Shown here: piece by piece, positions 45,632 to 54,421 of the stretch
Numbering within the stretch: the first letter of the stretch is position 1
Layout: every line of letters starts with the position of its first letter
From: Pseudoxanthobacter soli DSM 19599
GTDB lineage: Bacteria; Pseudomonadota; Alphaproteobacteria; Rhizobiales; Segnochrobactraceae
Direction of reading: 5' to 3'
Assembly (NCBI RefSeq): GCF_900148505.1
Contig: NZ_FRXO01000006.1
Span: forward strand, 62,001 to 126,000
DNA: 64,000 nt
Position numbers and translations under genes: made by a program
Notes under the pieces: model-generated
Told to the model about the DNA's origin: nothing
Database searches by the model: none
The model's input: the letters and a program-made list of their open reading frames with translations, nothing else

Positions 45632-48600
45632 ATGATCATCGTTCTCACATCGGCCGCGCTTGCGCTGTTCGGCCTGGCGATTCTCGCGGGCGGCGCCTGG
45701 CTGATCGCGCTCGGCGGCAGCTGGTTCTATGGCTTCATCGGCGTGATGTTCCTCATCACCGCCGTCCTGCTCTGGCGCCGAAAGGGTGCGGCGCTCGCGG
45801 CCTACGGCATTCTCGTGCTCGCCGCCATCGTCTGGGCGGTGTGGGAGGTCGGGTTCGACTGGTGGCAGCTCGCCCCGCGAGGCGGCGTCATCGTCGTGTT
45901 CGGGCTATGGCTGCTGACGCCCTGGATACGGCGCGGGCTCGTCAGCGGTAGCGCGGCGGAACGTCTTCCGAACCGCTGGCCGCTCGCGGTGCCCGTTCTG
46001 GTCTCCATCGCCGTCGCGGCCTATGCGATGACGACCGATCCCCACGACATGGCCGGCACGCTGCCGCAGCGCGCCGTCGCCTCGGCCAACTTTGGCGGCA
46101 ACGTCCCGGCCGGCGACTGGCATCAATATGGCCGCACGCCCTACGGCCAGCGCTATTCGCCGCTCGACCAGATCAACGCCGAGAACGTCTCGCAGCTCAA
46201 GCTCGCCTGGCAGTACCAGACGGGCGACGTCAAGCTGCCGGACGACGTCTCCGAGACGACCTATCAGGTCACGCCGCTGAAGGTGGGTGACACGCTCTAT
46301 CTGTGCACGCCGCACAACTGGGCGATCGCGCTCGACGCCCGCACCGGCCGCGAGAAGTGGAAATATGTCGCCGAGTCCGGCCTCAACCCGGACCGGCAGC
46401 ACCAGACCTGCCGCGGCGTCACCTACTGGGTCGATCCTGAGGCGGCAGCCGGAACGCCCTGCGCGACGCGGGTTTTCCTGCCGACCTCCGATGCCCGTCT
46501 GATCGCGCTCGATGCGGCGACCGGCGCGGTGTGCACCGGCTTCGCAGATCAGGGCGCGCTGCATCTGGAAGCCGGCATGAAGTACAACCCGGCCGGTTAC
46601 TATTATTCCACCTCGCCGCCGGTCGTCGTCGACGGCAGGCTGATCATCGGCGGCGCGGTCAATGACAATTACTCGGTCCATTCCCAGTCCGGCGTGATCC
46701 GTGCCTTCGACGCCCGCAACGGCACGCTGCTCTGGAACTGGGATTCCGGCAACCCCGATGAGACCGCACCCCTCGCGCCGGGCGAGACCTACACCACCAA
46801 TTCCCCGAACAGCTGGTCGGTTTTCAGCGTCGATGAGGGCCTCGGCCTCGTCTACATCCCGCTCGGCAACCAGGTTCCCGACCAGCTCGGCATGGGCCGC
46901 AGCGAGGCCGTCGAACGCTTCTCCTCCTCGATCGTGGCGCTCGACGTCGCGACCGGGCAGGTGCGATGGGTGCGCCAGACCGTCCATCACGATCTCTGGG
47001 ACATGGATGTCCCCGCCCAGCCGGTGCTGTTCGACCTGACGCGGCCCGACGGGACCGTTGTTCCGGCGCTCGTCGGCCCGACCAAGCAGGGCGACATCTA
47101 CGTTCTGGACCGGCGGAACGGCGAGCCGATCATCCCCGTGCGCGAGGTGCCGGCGCCGGGGGGCACCATTCCCGAGGATTTCAGCGCGCCGACCCAACCC
47201 CTTTCCGATCTCACCTTCTCGCCGCCGCCGCTGCGCGAGCGCGACATGTGGGGCATCACGCTGCTCGACCAGCTCGCATGCCGGATCGAATTCCACCGCT
47301 ACCGCTACGAAGGGCGCTACACGCCGCCGTCCGTGAAGGGCACCATCGTCTATCCCGGCAATTTCGGCGTGTTCAACTGGGGCAGCGTGGCGGTCGATCC
47401 CGAACGGCAGGTCATGTTCGCAATGCCCACCTATCTCGCCTTCATCTCGCGGCTGGTTCCCGCCGCGGAGATGCCGCCGAAAGGCGCCGAGAAGGGCAGC
47501 GAGCAGGGGCTGAACCGTAACGAGGGCGCGCCCTACGGCGTCTATATGGGGCCGTTCCTCGGGCCGCTGGATATTCCCTGCCAGGCGCCGCCGTGGGGCT
47601 ACGTCGCCGGCGTCGATCTTCTGACGGGCAAGATCGCCTACAAGCACAAGAACGGTACCGTCTACGACATGACGCCGCTGCCGCTGCCATTCAAGCTCGG
47701 CGTGCCCGGCATCGGCGGCCCGCTGCTGACGCGGGGCGGCGTCGCCTTTCTCGCCGCCGCCGTCGACGACTACTTCCGCGCCTACGACGTCACCGACGGG
47801 CGGCAGCTGTGGGAGGCGCGGCTGCCGGCCGGCGGCCAGTCGACGCCCATGACCTACATGCAGGACGGCCGCCAATATGTCCTGATCGTCGCGGGCGGCC
47901 ACGGCTCCATCGGCACCAAGCCGGGCGACTATGTGCTGGCCTACACGCTGGACGGAACCGAGGCCCCGGCGACGACCCCGTCGGCATCCATCCCGTGGCT
48001 GGTGACCCCGGCCGCCGCCCAGACGGCGCCCCCGCCCGCCTCGCCCTCGACACCGGGTCCGCCGTCTCAGGCGCCGCCGTCGGCATCGGGACCGCCTTCG
48101 CAAGCCGGACCGTCCCTGCCCGAGGCAACACCCCAGCGCGCGGCCGACTCGTGCGCCAGCGGCCCGGCCGGCGTCGCCGTGACGGACTGCACCGGCGGGG
48201 TGCTCGATCCGCTCGGCCCGGTCGGGCAGGGCAACCGGACGATTCTGCTCAACGCGCTGGCGGTGATGCTCGCGATCGTCGTCCCGACAATGATCGCGAC
48301 GGTGTGGTTCGCCTGGTGGTTCCGCGCCTCAAACCGCAAGAGCCGCTACGACCCGGACTTCACCTATTCAGGCCGGATCGAGATGATCGTCTGGTCGATT
48401 CCGACGCTGACGATCCTCTTCATCGGCGGGCTGATCTACTACGGCTCGCACGACCTCGACCCGCGCAGGCCGCTCGCCTCGGACAGACCGCCGCTCGAGG
48501 TGCAGGTCGTCGCCCTCGACTGGAAATGGCTGTTCATCTACCCGCAGCAAGGCATCGCGGCGGTCAACGAGCTCGTCATTCCCGCCGGCACGCCCGTGCG

Positions 48601-49078
48601 GTTCCGCCTGACCTCGGCCAGCGTGATGAACGTATTCTTCGTGCCGCAGCTCGGCACCATGATCTACGCGATGAACGGCATGGAGAGCGAGTTGAACCTC
48701 CAGGCCGACAAGGAAGCGGTGCTCTACGGCCAGTCGGCCCACTATAGCGGCGCCGGCTTTCCCGACATGAACTTCGCGGTGCGTGCGGTCGCGCCACCGG
48801 CATTCGAGGCCTGGGCCGACGGCGTGAAGACCGGCGGGCGGGTTCTCGACGCGCAGGCCTACACCGCCCTCAGCCGTCAAAGCCAGAACGTCGCGCCCTT
48901 CACCTTCGGCAGCGTCCCGACCGGGCTGTTCGACGCCATCGTGCGCCAGGCCCTTCCGCCCGCACCGGGGCCCGGAACCGGCCGTGGCGGTGAGCCCGAC
49001 GTGCATCCCGTTCCCCCGATCGAAACCTCCGGCACCGGCACTTCCGCCGCCGGCCACCACCGACACGAGGACGGCTGA
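45632..49078 (+). CDS. gcd-cyoA: Fusion of PQQ-dependent membrane glucose dehydrogenase and quinol oxidase subunit II
   Basis: One uninterrupted frame of 1148 residues (ATG 45632, GAGGG upstream; a GTG at 45611 is less likely). Residues 1-140 hold five transmembrane helices and about 145-775 the PQQ beta-propeller: [18 protein letters not shown], catalytic [47 protein letters not shown] and [15 protein letters not shown] Pro/Ala/Ser-rich linker (about 778-852) leads to a CyoA-like domain starting at Cys853 ([16 protein letters not shown]), with two helices and [20 protein letters not shown]. There is no CuA motif, so it is of the ubiquinol type. The first module would reduce ubiquinone and the second belongs to the oxidase that reoxidises it. 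Followed by cyoB after 2 bp. I know of separate genes for these functions; this fusion is unusual. Confidence 0.92.
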   Translation: MIIVLTSAALALFGLAILAGGAWLIALGGSWFYGFIGVMFLITAVLLWRRKGAALAAYGILVLAAIVWAVWEVGFDWWQLAPRGGVIVVFGLWLLTPWIRRGLVSGSAAERLPNRWPLAVPVLVSIAVAAYAMTTDPHDMAGTLPQRAVASANFGGNVPAGDWHQYGRTPYGQRYSPLDQINAENVSQLKLAWQYQTGDVKLPDDVSETTYQVTPLKVGDTLYLCTPHNWAIALDARTGREKWKYVAESGLNPDRQHQTCRGVTYWVDPEAAAGTPCATRVFLPTSDARLIALDAATGAVCTGFADQGALHLEAGMKYNPAGYYYSTSPPVVVDGRLIIGGAVNDNYSVHSQSGVIRAFDARNGTLLWNWDSGNPDETAPLAPGETYTTNSPNSWSVFSVDEGLGLVYIPLGNQVPDQLGMGRSEAVERFSSSIVALDVATGQVRWVRQTVHHDLWDMDVPAQPVLFDLTRPDGTVVPALVGPTKQGDIYVLDRRNGEPIIPVREVPAPGGTIPEDFSAPTQPLSDLTFSPPPLRERDMWGITLLDQLACRIEFHRYRYEGRYTPPSVKGTIVYPGNFGVFNWGSVAVDPERQVMFAMPTYLAFISRLVPAAEMPPKGAEKGSEQGLNRNEGAPYGVYMGPFLGPLDIPCQAPPWGYVAGVDLLTGKIAYKHKNGTVYDMTPLPLPFKLGVPGIGGPLLTRGGVAFLAAAVDDYFRAYDVTDGRQLWEARLPAGGQSTPMTYMQDGRQYVLIVAGGHGSIGTKPGDYVLAYTLDGTEAPATTPSASIPWLVTPAAAQTAPPPASPSTPGPPSQAPPSASGPPSQAGPSLPEATPQRAADSCASGPAGVAVTDCTGGVLDPLGPVGQGNRTILLNALAVMLAIVVPTMIATVWFAWWFRASNRKSRYDPDFTYSGRIEMIVWSIPTLTILFIGGLIYYGSHDLDPRRPLASDRPPLEVQVVALDWKWLFIYPQQGIAAVNELVIPAGTPVRFRLTSASVMNVFFVPQLGTMIYAMNGMESELNLQADKEAVLYGQSAHYSGAGFPDMNFAVRAVAPPAFEAWADGVKTGGRVLDAQAYTALSRQSQNVAPFTFGSVPTGLFDAIVRQALPPAPGPGTGRGGEPDVHPVPPIETSGTGTSAAGHHRHEDG

Positions 49079-49080
49079 AC

Positions 49081-51084
49081 ATGCTGGGCAAGCTCGACTG
49101 GTCGGCCATACCGTTCAACGAACCGATCCCGCTGATCGCCGCGCTGGTCGTCTTCCTCGGACTGGCGGCGGTGCTGGGCTGGGTCACCGTGCGCGGCTAC
49201 TGGCCCTATCTCTGGCGCGAGTGGATCACCTCCGTCGACCACAAGCGCATCGGCGTGATGTACATCATGCTGGCCGTGCTCATGCTGCTGCGCGGCTTCG
49301 TCGACGCCATCATGATGCGGACCCAGCAGGCGGTCGCCGTCGGCGGCAGCGAGGGCTACCTGCCGCCGGACCACTACGATCAGATCTTCTCCGCCCACGG
49401 CACCATCATGATCTTCTTCGGCGCGATGCCGTTCATGATCGGGCTGATGAACTATGCCGTGCCGCTGCAGCTCGGCATCCGCGACGTGGCCTTCCCCACG
49501 TTCAATTCCGTGAGCTTTTGGCTCACCGCCTCGGGCGCCCTTCTCGTCAACGTCTCGCTGGTGATCGGCGAGTTCGCCCGCACGGGCTGGCTGCCCTACG
49601 CGCCGCTTTCGGAACTCGACTACTCGCCGGGCGTCGGCGTCGACTATTATCTCTGGGCGATCCAGCTTTCCGGCGTCGGCACCCTGATGACGGGGGTCAA
49701 TCTCGTCACCACGATCCTGAAGATGCGCGCGCCCGGCATGGGCTATCTGCGCATCCCGATGTTCTGCTGGACGTCGCTCGCCGCGAACCTCCTCATCGTC
49801 GCGGCCTTTCCGATCCTCACGGCCACGCTCGCGATGCTGACGCTGGACCGCTATCTCGGCTTCCACTTCTTCACCAACGAAGCCGGCGGCAACCCGATGA
49901 TGTTCGTGAACCTCATCTGGGCCTGGGGACATCCGGAAGTCTACATCCTCGTGCTGCCGGCCTTCGGCATCTTCTCGGAGATCTTCTCGACGTTCTCGTC
50001 AAAGCCGCTGTTCGGCTACCGCTCCATGGTGGCGGCGACGCTGTTCATCTGCGTCGTCTCCTTCACCGTGTGGCTGCACCACTTCTTCACCATGGGGGCG
50101 GGGGCCAACGTCAACGCCGCCTTCGGCATCGCCACCTCGATCATCGCCGTCGGCACCGGGGTGAAGATCTACAACTGGCTGTTCACGATGTATGGCGGTC
50201 GGGTGCGGTTCGACACTCCGATGCTGTGGGCGATCGGTTTCGTGCTGACCTTCGCCGTCGGCGGCATGACCGGCGTGCTGCTCGCCGTGCCGCCGGCCGA
50301 TTTCGTGCTGCACAACTCCATGTTCCTGGTCGCCCATTTCCACAATGTCATCATCGCCGGCGTGCTGTTCGGGGCGTTCGCGGGCTACACCTACTGGTTC
50401 CCGAAGGCGTTCGGTTTCCGGCTTCACGAGGGATGGGGCAAGGCGGCGTTCTGGCTGACGCTGGCCGGCTTCATCCTGGTGTTCGTGCCGCTCTACGTGC
50501 TCGGCCTGCAGGGCATGACCCGCCGGCTCCAGCATGTTCCGGTCGAGTCCTGGCAGGGCTGGCTCAACATCGCCGTTGCCGGCATCGCCGTGATGATCGC
50601 AGGCGCGGCCTGCCAGATCGGCCAGCTGTTCTACTCGATCCGTCACCGCGACGCGCTGCGCGACGAGACCGGGGATCCCTGGGACGGCCGCTCGCTCGAA
50701 TGGTCGACGCCGTCGCCGCCGCCGGTGTTCAACTTTCCGCACATGCCCCACGTCGAGAACGAGGAGGCCTACTGGACGATCAAGCAGCGGGCGATCCGGG
50801 GACAGGTGCTGGAAGACCAGCCCTATGAGCCGATCGAGATGCCGAAGAACAGCCCGGCCGGATTCGCCAGCGCCTTCTTCACCACCATGATCGGCTTTGC
50901 CCTGATCTGGCACATCTGGTGGCTCGCCGTGCTCGGGGTGATCGGCGCCTACGTCATCTTTGTCGCCTTCGCCTGGCGCGACGTCGGCGAGTACGAGATC
51001 GAGGCGGAGGAGGTCGAGCGGATCGACCGGCCGCGCCGCGAGGCCCGCCGTGCCCTTTACGAACATGGGGAGGAGCCCGCATGA
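49081..51084 (+). CDS. cyoB: Cytochrome bo3 ubiquinol oxidase subunit I
   Basis: Heme-copper oxygen-reducing core, 667 residues, about 15 helices. Low-spin heme His in [20 protein letters not shown], CuB and cross-linked Tyr in [20 protein letters not shown], the HHFFTMG pair and [11 protein letters not shown] heme ligands are all present. The [12 protein letters not shown]-type entry is here [20 protein letters not shown]. It begins 2 bp after the fusion gene and overlaps subunit III by 4 bp. No heme O synthase gene (cyoE) is in the window. Confidence 0.95.
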   Translation: MLGKLDWSAIPFNEPIPLIAALVVFLGLAAVLGWVTVRGYWPYLWREWITSVDHKRIGVMYIMLAVLMLLRGFVDAIMMRTQQAVAVGGSEGYLPPDHYDQIFSAHGTIMIFFGAMPFMIGLMNYAVPLQLGIRDVAFPTFNSVSFWLTASGALLVNVSLVIGEFARTGWLPYAPLSELDYSPGVGVDYYLWAIQLSGVGTLMTGVNLVTTILKMRAPGMGYLRIPMFCWTSLAANLLIVAAFPILTATLAMLTLDRYLGFHFFTNEAGGNPMMFVNLIWAWGHPEVYILVLPAFGIFSEIFSTFSSKPLFGYRSMVAATLFICVVSFTVWLHHFFTMGAGANVNAAFGIATSIIAVGTGVKIYNWLFTMYGGRVRFDTPMLWAIGFVLTFAVGGMTGVLLAVPPADFVLHNSMFLVAHFHNVIIAGVLFGAFAGYTYWFPKAFGFRLHEGWGKAAFWLTLAGFILVFVPLYVLGLQGMTRRLQHVPVESWQGWLNIAVAGIAVMIAGAACQIGQLFYSIRHRDALRDETGDPWDGRSLEWSTPSPPPVFNFPHMPHVENEEAYWTIKQRAIRGQVLEDQPYEPIEMPKNSPAGFASAFFTTMIGFALIWHIWWLAVLGVIGAYVIFVAFAWRDVGEYEIEAEEVERIDRPRREARRALYEHGEEPA

Positions 51085-51773
51085 GCGCCGGAACCGGAGC
51101 CCTGCCTGATCGTCCGAACATCCGCAGCGGCCGGGAGGATCCCTATCGCCTCGGCCACAGGCGGCACGGTCACGGCCACAGCGCGACGGGGCACGGCGAG
51201 GGCGGGCCCGCGTCGAGATATGTGATCGTCGCCTATGGATTCTGGATCTTCCTGCTGTCCGACATCATCATGTTCTCGGCCTTCTTCGCCGCCTATGCGG
51301 TGCTGTCGGGCGAGACCGCCGGGGGACCGGGCGGGGCGGAGCTGTTCGACGTGCCCCGCGTGATGCTGCAGACGGCGCTGCTGCTGACCTCCAGCGTCAC
51401 CTGCGGCATCGGTAGCCTCGCGGCCCAGAGGCGCAACCTGCCCGGCGTTCAGCTCTGGCTGATGCTGACCGGGCTGTTCGGCGCCGCCTTCCTGGCCCTG
51501 GAGGTGCAGGAATTCGCCGAGATGATCGCGGAAGGCGCCGGGCCCGGCCGCAGCGCGTTCCTGTCCGCCTTCTTCGCGCTCGTCGGCTGCCACGGCATCC
51601 ACGTCACGCTGGGCCTGCTGTGGCTCGGCACGATGATGGCGCAGCTGATGGTGAAGGGCTTCCGGCCCGACATTCTCAGGCGCCTGCACTGCTTCAACCT
51701 GTTCTGGCACGCCCTCGACATCATCTGGATCGCGATCTTCACGCTCGTCTACCTTCTGGGAGCCGGCCCATGA
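51081..51773 (+). CDS. cyoC: Cytochrome bo3 ubiquinol oxidase subunit III
   Basis: 230 residues, five helices after a His-rich cytoplasmic N-terminus ([20 protein letters not shown]). [20 protein letters not shown] and [20 protein letters not shown], ending [20 protein letters not shown], are family hallmarks. It overlaps cyoB and cyoD by 4 bp each. The His-rich head is longer than in E. coli and might bind metal. Confidence 0.93.
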   Translation: MSAGTGALPDRPNIRSGREDPYRLGHRRHGHGHSATGHGEGGPASRYVIVAYGFWIFLLSDIIMFSAFFAAYAVLSGETAGGPGGAELFDVPRVMLQTALLLTSSVTCGIGSLAAQRRNLPGVQLWLMLTGLFGAAFLALEVQEFAEMIAEGAGPGRSAFLSAFFALVGCHGIHVTLGLLWLGTMMAQLMVKGFRPDILRRLHCFNLFWHALDIIWIAIFTLVYLLGAGP

Positions 51774-52192
51774 CCGAACGAACGTCCTGCCACCACCCCG
51801 CGGATTTCGACGACATGGCCCCGGGCGAAAACCGCGACACGGAGCCAGCGACGGGGCTGCGCGGCTACCTCGTGGGATATGGCCTCGCCATCCTGCTCAC
51901 CGCCGTGTCCTATGCCGTGGCCCGCAGCGGCCTGATCTACGAGCCCGCCATCGTGTCGGCCCTGGTGGTGCTCGCCATCGCGCAGATGGGGGTGCACCTC
52001 GTGTTCTTCCTCCACCTCACCACCGGGCCGGACAACACCAACAATGTGCTGGCGCTGGCATTCGGCGTGCTGATCGTCGCGCTCGTGGTGATCGGATCGA
52101 TCTGGATCATGACCCACCTGAACCACAACATGATGCCCATGCATCAGGGCATGGACAGCCCGGCGGCCGCCTCCGAGGCGGGTTTCCGCTAG
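51770..52192 (+). CDS. cyoD: Cytochrome bo3 ubiquinol oxidase subunit IV
   Basis: 140 residues, three helices (YLVGYGLAILLTAVSYAVA, AIVSALVVLAIAQMGVHLVF, VLALAFGVLIVALVVIGSIW) and the family motif QMGVHLVFFLHL. N- and C-terminal tails are longer than usual; the end is Met/His-rich (LNHNMMPMHQGMDS). The TAG stop is formed with the first bases of the dispersed repeat copy C. Last gene of the oxidase operon. Confidence 0.9.
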   Translation: MTERTSCHHPADFDDMAPGENRDTEPATGLRGYLVGYGLAILLTAVSYAVARSGLIYEPAIVSALVVLAIAQMGVHLVFFLHLTTGPDNTNNVLALAFGVLIVALVVIGSIWIMTHLNHNMMPMHQGMDSPAAASEAGFR

Positions 52193-52304
52193 AGCATATC
52201 CCGTTCAGATCGAACCGATCCGAACGACAAGGATATGCTCTAGCTTTTGAATCTGGAGCGATTTCTTGTCGATCTGATGTTTCCATCAGATCGGAAAGCG
52301 CTCC
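52191..52304 (-). repeat. Two-hairpin dispersed repeat, copy C
   Basis: About 114 bp, inverted relative to copies A and B. On the plus strand it begins AGAGCATATCCCGTTCAG and ends ATCAGATCGGAAAGCGCTCC. Its first bases AG complete the cyoD TAG stop. It lies between cyoD and the stress promoter of the DUF892 gene and may terminate the oxidase transcript. Confidence 0.9.
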
Positions 52305-52345
52305 AAAGGCGGCGCGAGACCGCAGCGTCGGAAATCAACGCTGCC

Positions 52346-52370
52346 GGAACGTGGCCCGCCCACCCGGGTT
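52346..52370 (+). promoter_or_regulatory. EcfG-like promoter (GGTT variant) of DUF892 gene 1
   Basis: GGAAC (52346-52350), 16 nt, GGTT (52367-52370), 55 bp before the start. Confidence 0.5.
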
Positions 52371-52425
52371 CAACCAGCACGGGGCGCATCGGCGCCCTTC
52401 GAGGGTTCGAACGAGGGAGACAGCA

Positions 52426-52935
52426 ATGGCCGACATGACAAGCCGTGTGGATCAGTGGCTTCGCGACGCTCACGCCATGGAAGAGCAGGCGGAATCGCTT
52501 CTGAGCGGCCAGGCCGACCGGATCAAGACCTATCCGGCGCTGAAGGCGAGGATCGAGCAGCACCTTGAGGAGACCCGCACCCAGGCCAAGCGCCTCGAAC
52601 GCTGCCTGGAGCGGCGCAACGCCTCGTCCTCCGGCCTGAAGGACTTCGCGGGCAAGTTCACCGCGACGATGCAGAATATGAGCGGCCTGTTCGCCGGCGA
52701 CGAGGTCGTGAAGGGCGTGCTGGCGAGCTATTCGTTCGAGCACATGGAAATCGCTTCGTACCGCATTCTGAGCGCGGCCGCGCGCATCGAGGGCGACCTC
52801 GAGACGGCGGCGGTTTGCGAGGAGATCTGCCGCGAGGAAGAGGCGATGGCCAAGTGGCTGGAAGAGCACATGGGCGAGGTGGCGCAGGAGCATCTGCTGC
52901 GCGAGGAAGCCGATCTCGAGGTCGCCAAGCGATAA
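52426..52935 (+). CDS. DUF892 ferritin-like protein 1 (YciF-like)
   Basis: 169 residues, an all-helical four-helix bundle. WLRDAHAMEEQAESLLSGQA, ARIEQHLEETRTQAKRLERC, then SYSFEHMEIASYRILSAAAR and AAVCEEICREEEAMAKWLEE. The Glu and Glu-x-x-His residues of the ferritin-like di-metal site are present. YciF/YciE proteins are induced by osmotic and other stress. ATG 52426 follows GAGGGAGAC. A second DUF892 gene lies 670 bp downstream. Confidence 0.88.
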   Translation: MADMTSRVDQWLRDAHAMEEQAESLLSGQADRIKTYPALKARIEQHLEETRTQAKRLERCLERRNASSSGLKDFAGKFTATMQNMSGLFAGDEVVKGVLASYSFEHMEIASYRILSAAARIEGDLETAAVCEEICREEEAMAKWLEEHMGEVAQEHLLREEADLEVAKR

Positions 52936-53056
52936 AGGAAACGGAAGGCGGGGCGGCGATCCGCCGTCTCCGCTCGGCCCTGCGGCGGTGCTCCCGCACC
53001 GCGTGGGCCGTGGGGCGCGGGAAGAGGCCCGCGCGGACGACAAAGGGAGGACGGCG

Positions 53057-53308
53057 ATGGCCGATCAGGACAGTCCCGACAACAGCCGCGCGCGCGGCAA
53101 GGTCGCGGCGCCCGTCGTGCCGGCCCGCAAGAGCACGGCCGACACCGTGAGGAAGGACGCCGAGGGCCAGTTCGCCGACGTCGATTGCGGTGGCGACAAC
53201 AGCGGCCTCTCGGCCGCGACGCCGCGGGTGACGAGCGACGGCGAGAATACCGGCGCCGACTGGGACGCCGAGAGGAACGAGGAATCGACGCCGGACAGGA
53301 AGACATAA
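53057..53308 (+). CDS. Small disordered hydrophilic protein
   Basis: 83 residues, ATG after AGGGAGGACGGCG. Rich in Asp, Gly, Ser, Thr and Glu, with no hydrophobic core: VAAPVVPARKSTADTVRK, then GGDNSGLSAATPRVTSDGEN and an acidic end. It resembles the many small unstructured stress peptides of rhizobia, but I recognise no family. Between two DUF892 genes, so probably co-induced. Confidence 0.6.
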   Translation: MADQDSPDNSRARGKVAAPVVPARKSTADTVRKDAEGQFADVDCGGDNSGLSAATPRVTSDGENTGADWDAERNEESTPDRKT

Positions 53309-53604
53309 GCCGGGCGAGCGCGGCTCCGCTGTCGGCGCATTGTTGTTGAGGGAAGGCGTCGTCGCGATCTTCCGCATCGACCGGACGGACCTTCCGTACC
53401 GATCAGGCGGCGCGTGTCATTTCCGTCCGCTTCCACGCTGAAGACGTGAAGAACCGCCGTCTTTCTGCGCTGACTTGATTCAAATTTCGATATTACCTGT
53501 CTCAGACATCTGGAATAACCAGCAAATATTGAAGAACCGGAACCAACTTTGCTTGCTTTCGTTCTTTGCTGGGGGCTTCATCAACACGACCACAGGAGAC
53601 GAAT
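53309..53604. other. 296-bp intergenic region, A+T-rich near the promoter
   Basis: No gene. From about 53470 to 53570 base composition drops sharply in G+C around the EcfG-type promoter of the second DUF892 gene. Confidence 0.5.
53539..53563 (+). promoter_or_regulatory. EcfG-type promoter of DUF892 gene 2
   Basis: GGAAC (53539-53543), 16 nt, CGTT (53560-53563), 41 bp before the ATG, in an A+T-rich setting. It is the clearest case in the window. Confidence 0.75.
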
Positions 53605-54102
53605 ATGGCTGGCAAGACACTCGAAAACCTGTTCCTGGACACCCTGAAGGATATCTATTACGCGGAGCGCAAGATCGTGAAGGCGCTGCCGAAGATGGCG
53701 CGCGGCGCGCAGTCGCCGGAACTCAAGGCCGCCTTCGAGCAGCACCGCGACGAGACCGAAGGCCAGATCGAACGCCTGCAGCAGGTGTTCGAGCTTCTCG
53801 GCAAGCGCGCGCAGGGCAAGACCTGCGCGGCCATCGAAGGCATCCTGGAGGAAGGCGAGGAGATCCTCGAGGAGTTCAAGGGCCAGCCGGCTCTCGACGC
53901 GGGTCTCGCCGCTGCGGCTCAGGCCGTCGAGCACTATGAAATCAGCCGCTACGGCACGCTGAGGCGCTGGGCGCAGGTGCTGGGCATGGACGAGGTGGTG
54001 AAGCTGCTCGATGCCACCCTGCAGGAGGAATCCAAGACCGACGAGACGCTGACCAAGCTCGCCGATCAGGTCGTCAACGAGAAGGCCCTGCAGGCGGCGT
54101 GA
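53605..54102 (+). CDS. DUF892 ferritin-like protein 2 (YciE-like)
   Basis: 165 residues, helical bundle. LENLFLDTLKDIYYAERKIV, KALPKMARGAQSPELKAAFE, QHRDETEGQIERLQQVFELL, AVEHYEISRYGTLRRWAQVL and ESKTDETLTKLADQVV keep the family pattern, including metal-type Glu and His residues. CAGGAGACG precedes the ATG. Followed by a strong terminator, so it is a single-gene stress transcript. Confidence 0.92.
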   Translation: MAGKTLENLFLDTLKDIYYAERKIVKALPKMARGAQSPELKAAFEQHRDETEGQIERLQQVFELLGKRAQGKTCAAIEGILEEGEEILEEFKGQPALDAGLAAAAQAVEHYEISRYGTLRRWAQVLGMDEVVKLLDATLQEESKTDETLTKLADQVVNEKALQAA

Positions 54103-54107
54103 TTACA

Positions 54108-54182
54108 GGGTGCCGGCCTGGAGCCAGTTCCGTTCAGGACAGTGTGCCTGAAAGGGAGGCCTCCAGCCGGCACCCGTTTTTT
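54108..54182. terminator. Rho-independent terminator between convergent genes
   Basis: GGGTGCCGGCCTGGAG pairs with CTCCAGCCGGCACCC around a structured loop and is followed by a run of six T. It ends the DUF892 transcript; the treY gene converges from the other side. Confidence 0.8.
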
Positions 54183-54270
54183 CAGGCAGGTGATGTCGCG
54201 CGCAAGCCGGCAGTCACACCGCCATTAGCTGTGCTGCCACGCACCCCACAGCGGGCGCATCGACCGTCCC

Positions 54271-54298
54271 GCTCTTTCCGATCTGAGGGAATTTTGCC
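54271..54298 (+). repeat. Dispersed repeat copy E, short degenerate remnant
   Basis: GCTCTTTCCGATCTGAGGGA followed by ATTTTGCC resembles the internally deleted copy D with several changes. It lies in the non-coding gap before the treY stop. Short, so the match could be partly chance. Confidence 0.45.
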
Positions 54299-54421
54299 GA
54301 CGCCGCCGGGACCGTGAGACGCCCGGGCGGCGTGATGGCCGTTGGCTGAATGCCAGCGTCGACATCGCACCCCGGCGGACAGCCGGCCGGCGGATCAACG
54401 CCGCTCCGGCTTTCGTGATGG

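Noticed and set aside
48188-49078. Cytochrome c oxidase subunit II (CuA type)
   Set aside because: No Cys-x3-Cys CuA ligands are present, and the sequence follows the CyoA ubiquinol pattern; subunits III and IV are also CyoC/CyoD-like.
54271-54298. Sequencing-adapter contamination, because the repeats contain TTCCGATCT
   Set aside because: The match to common adapters is only about a dozen bases. The full copies are about 115 bp with two structured hairpins, copy-specific paired changes and in-frame coding context, so they are genomic.
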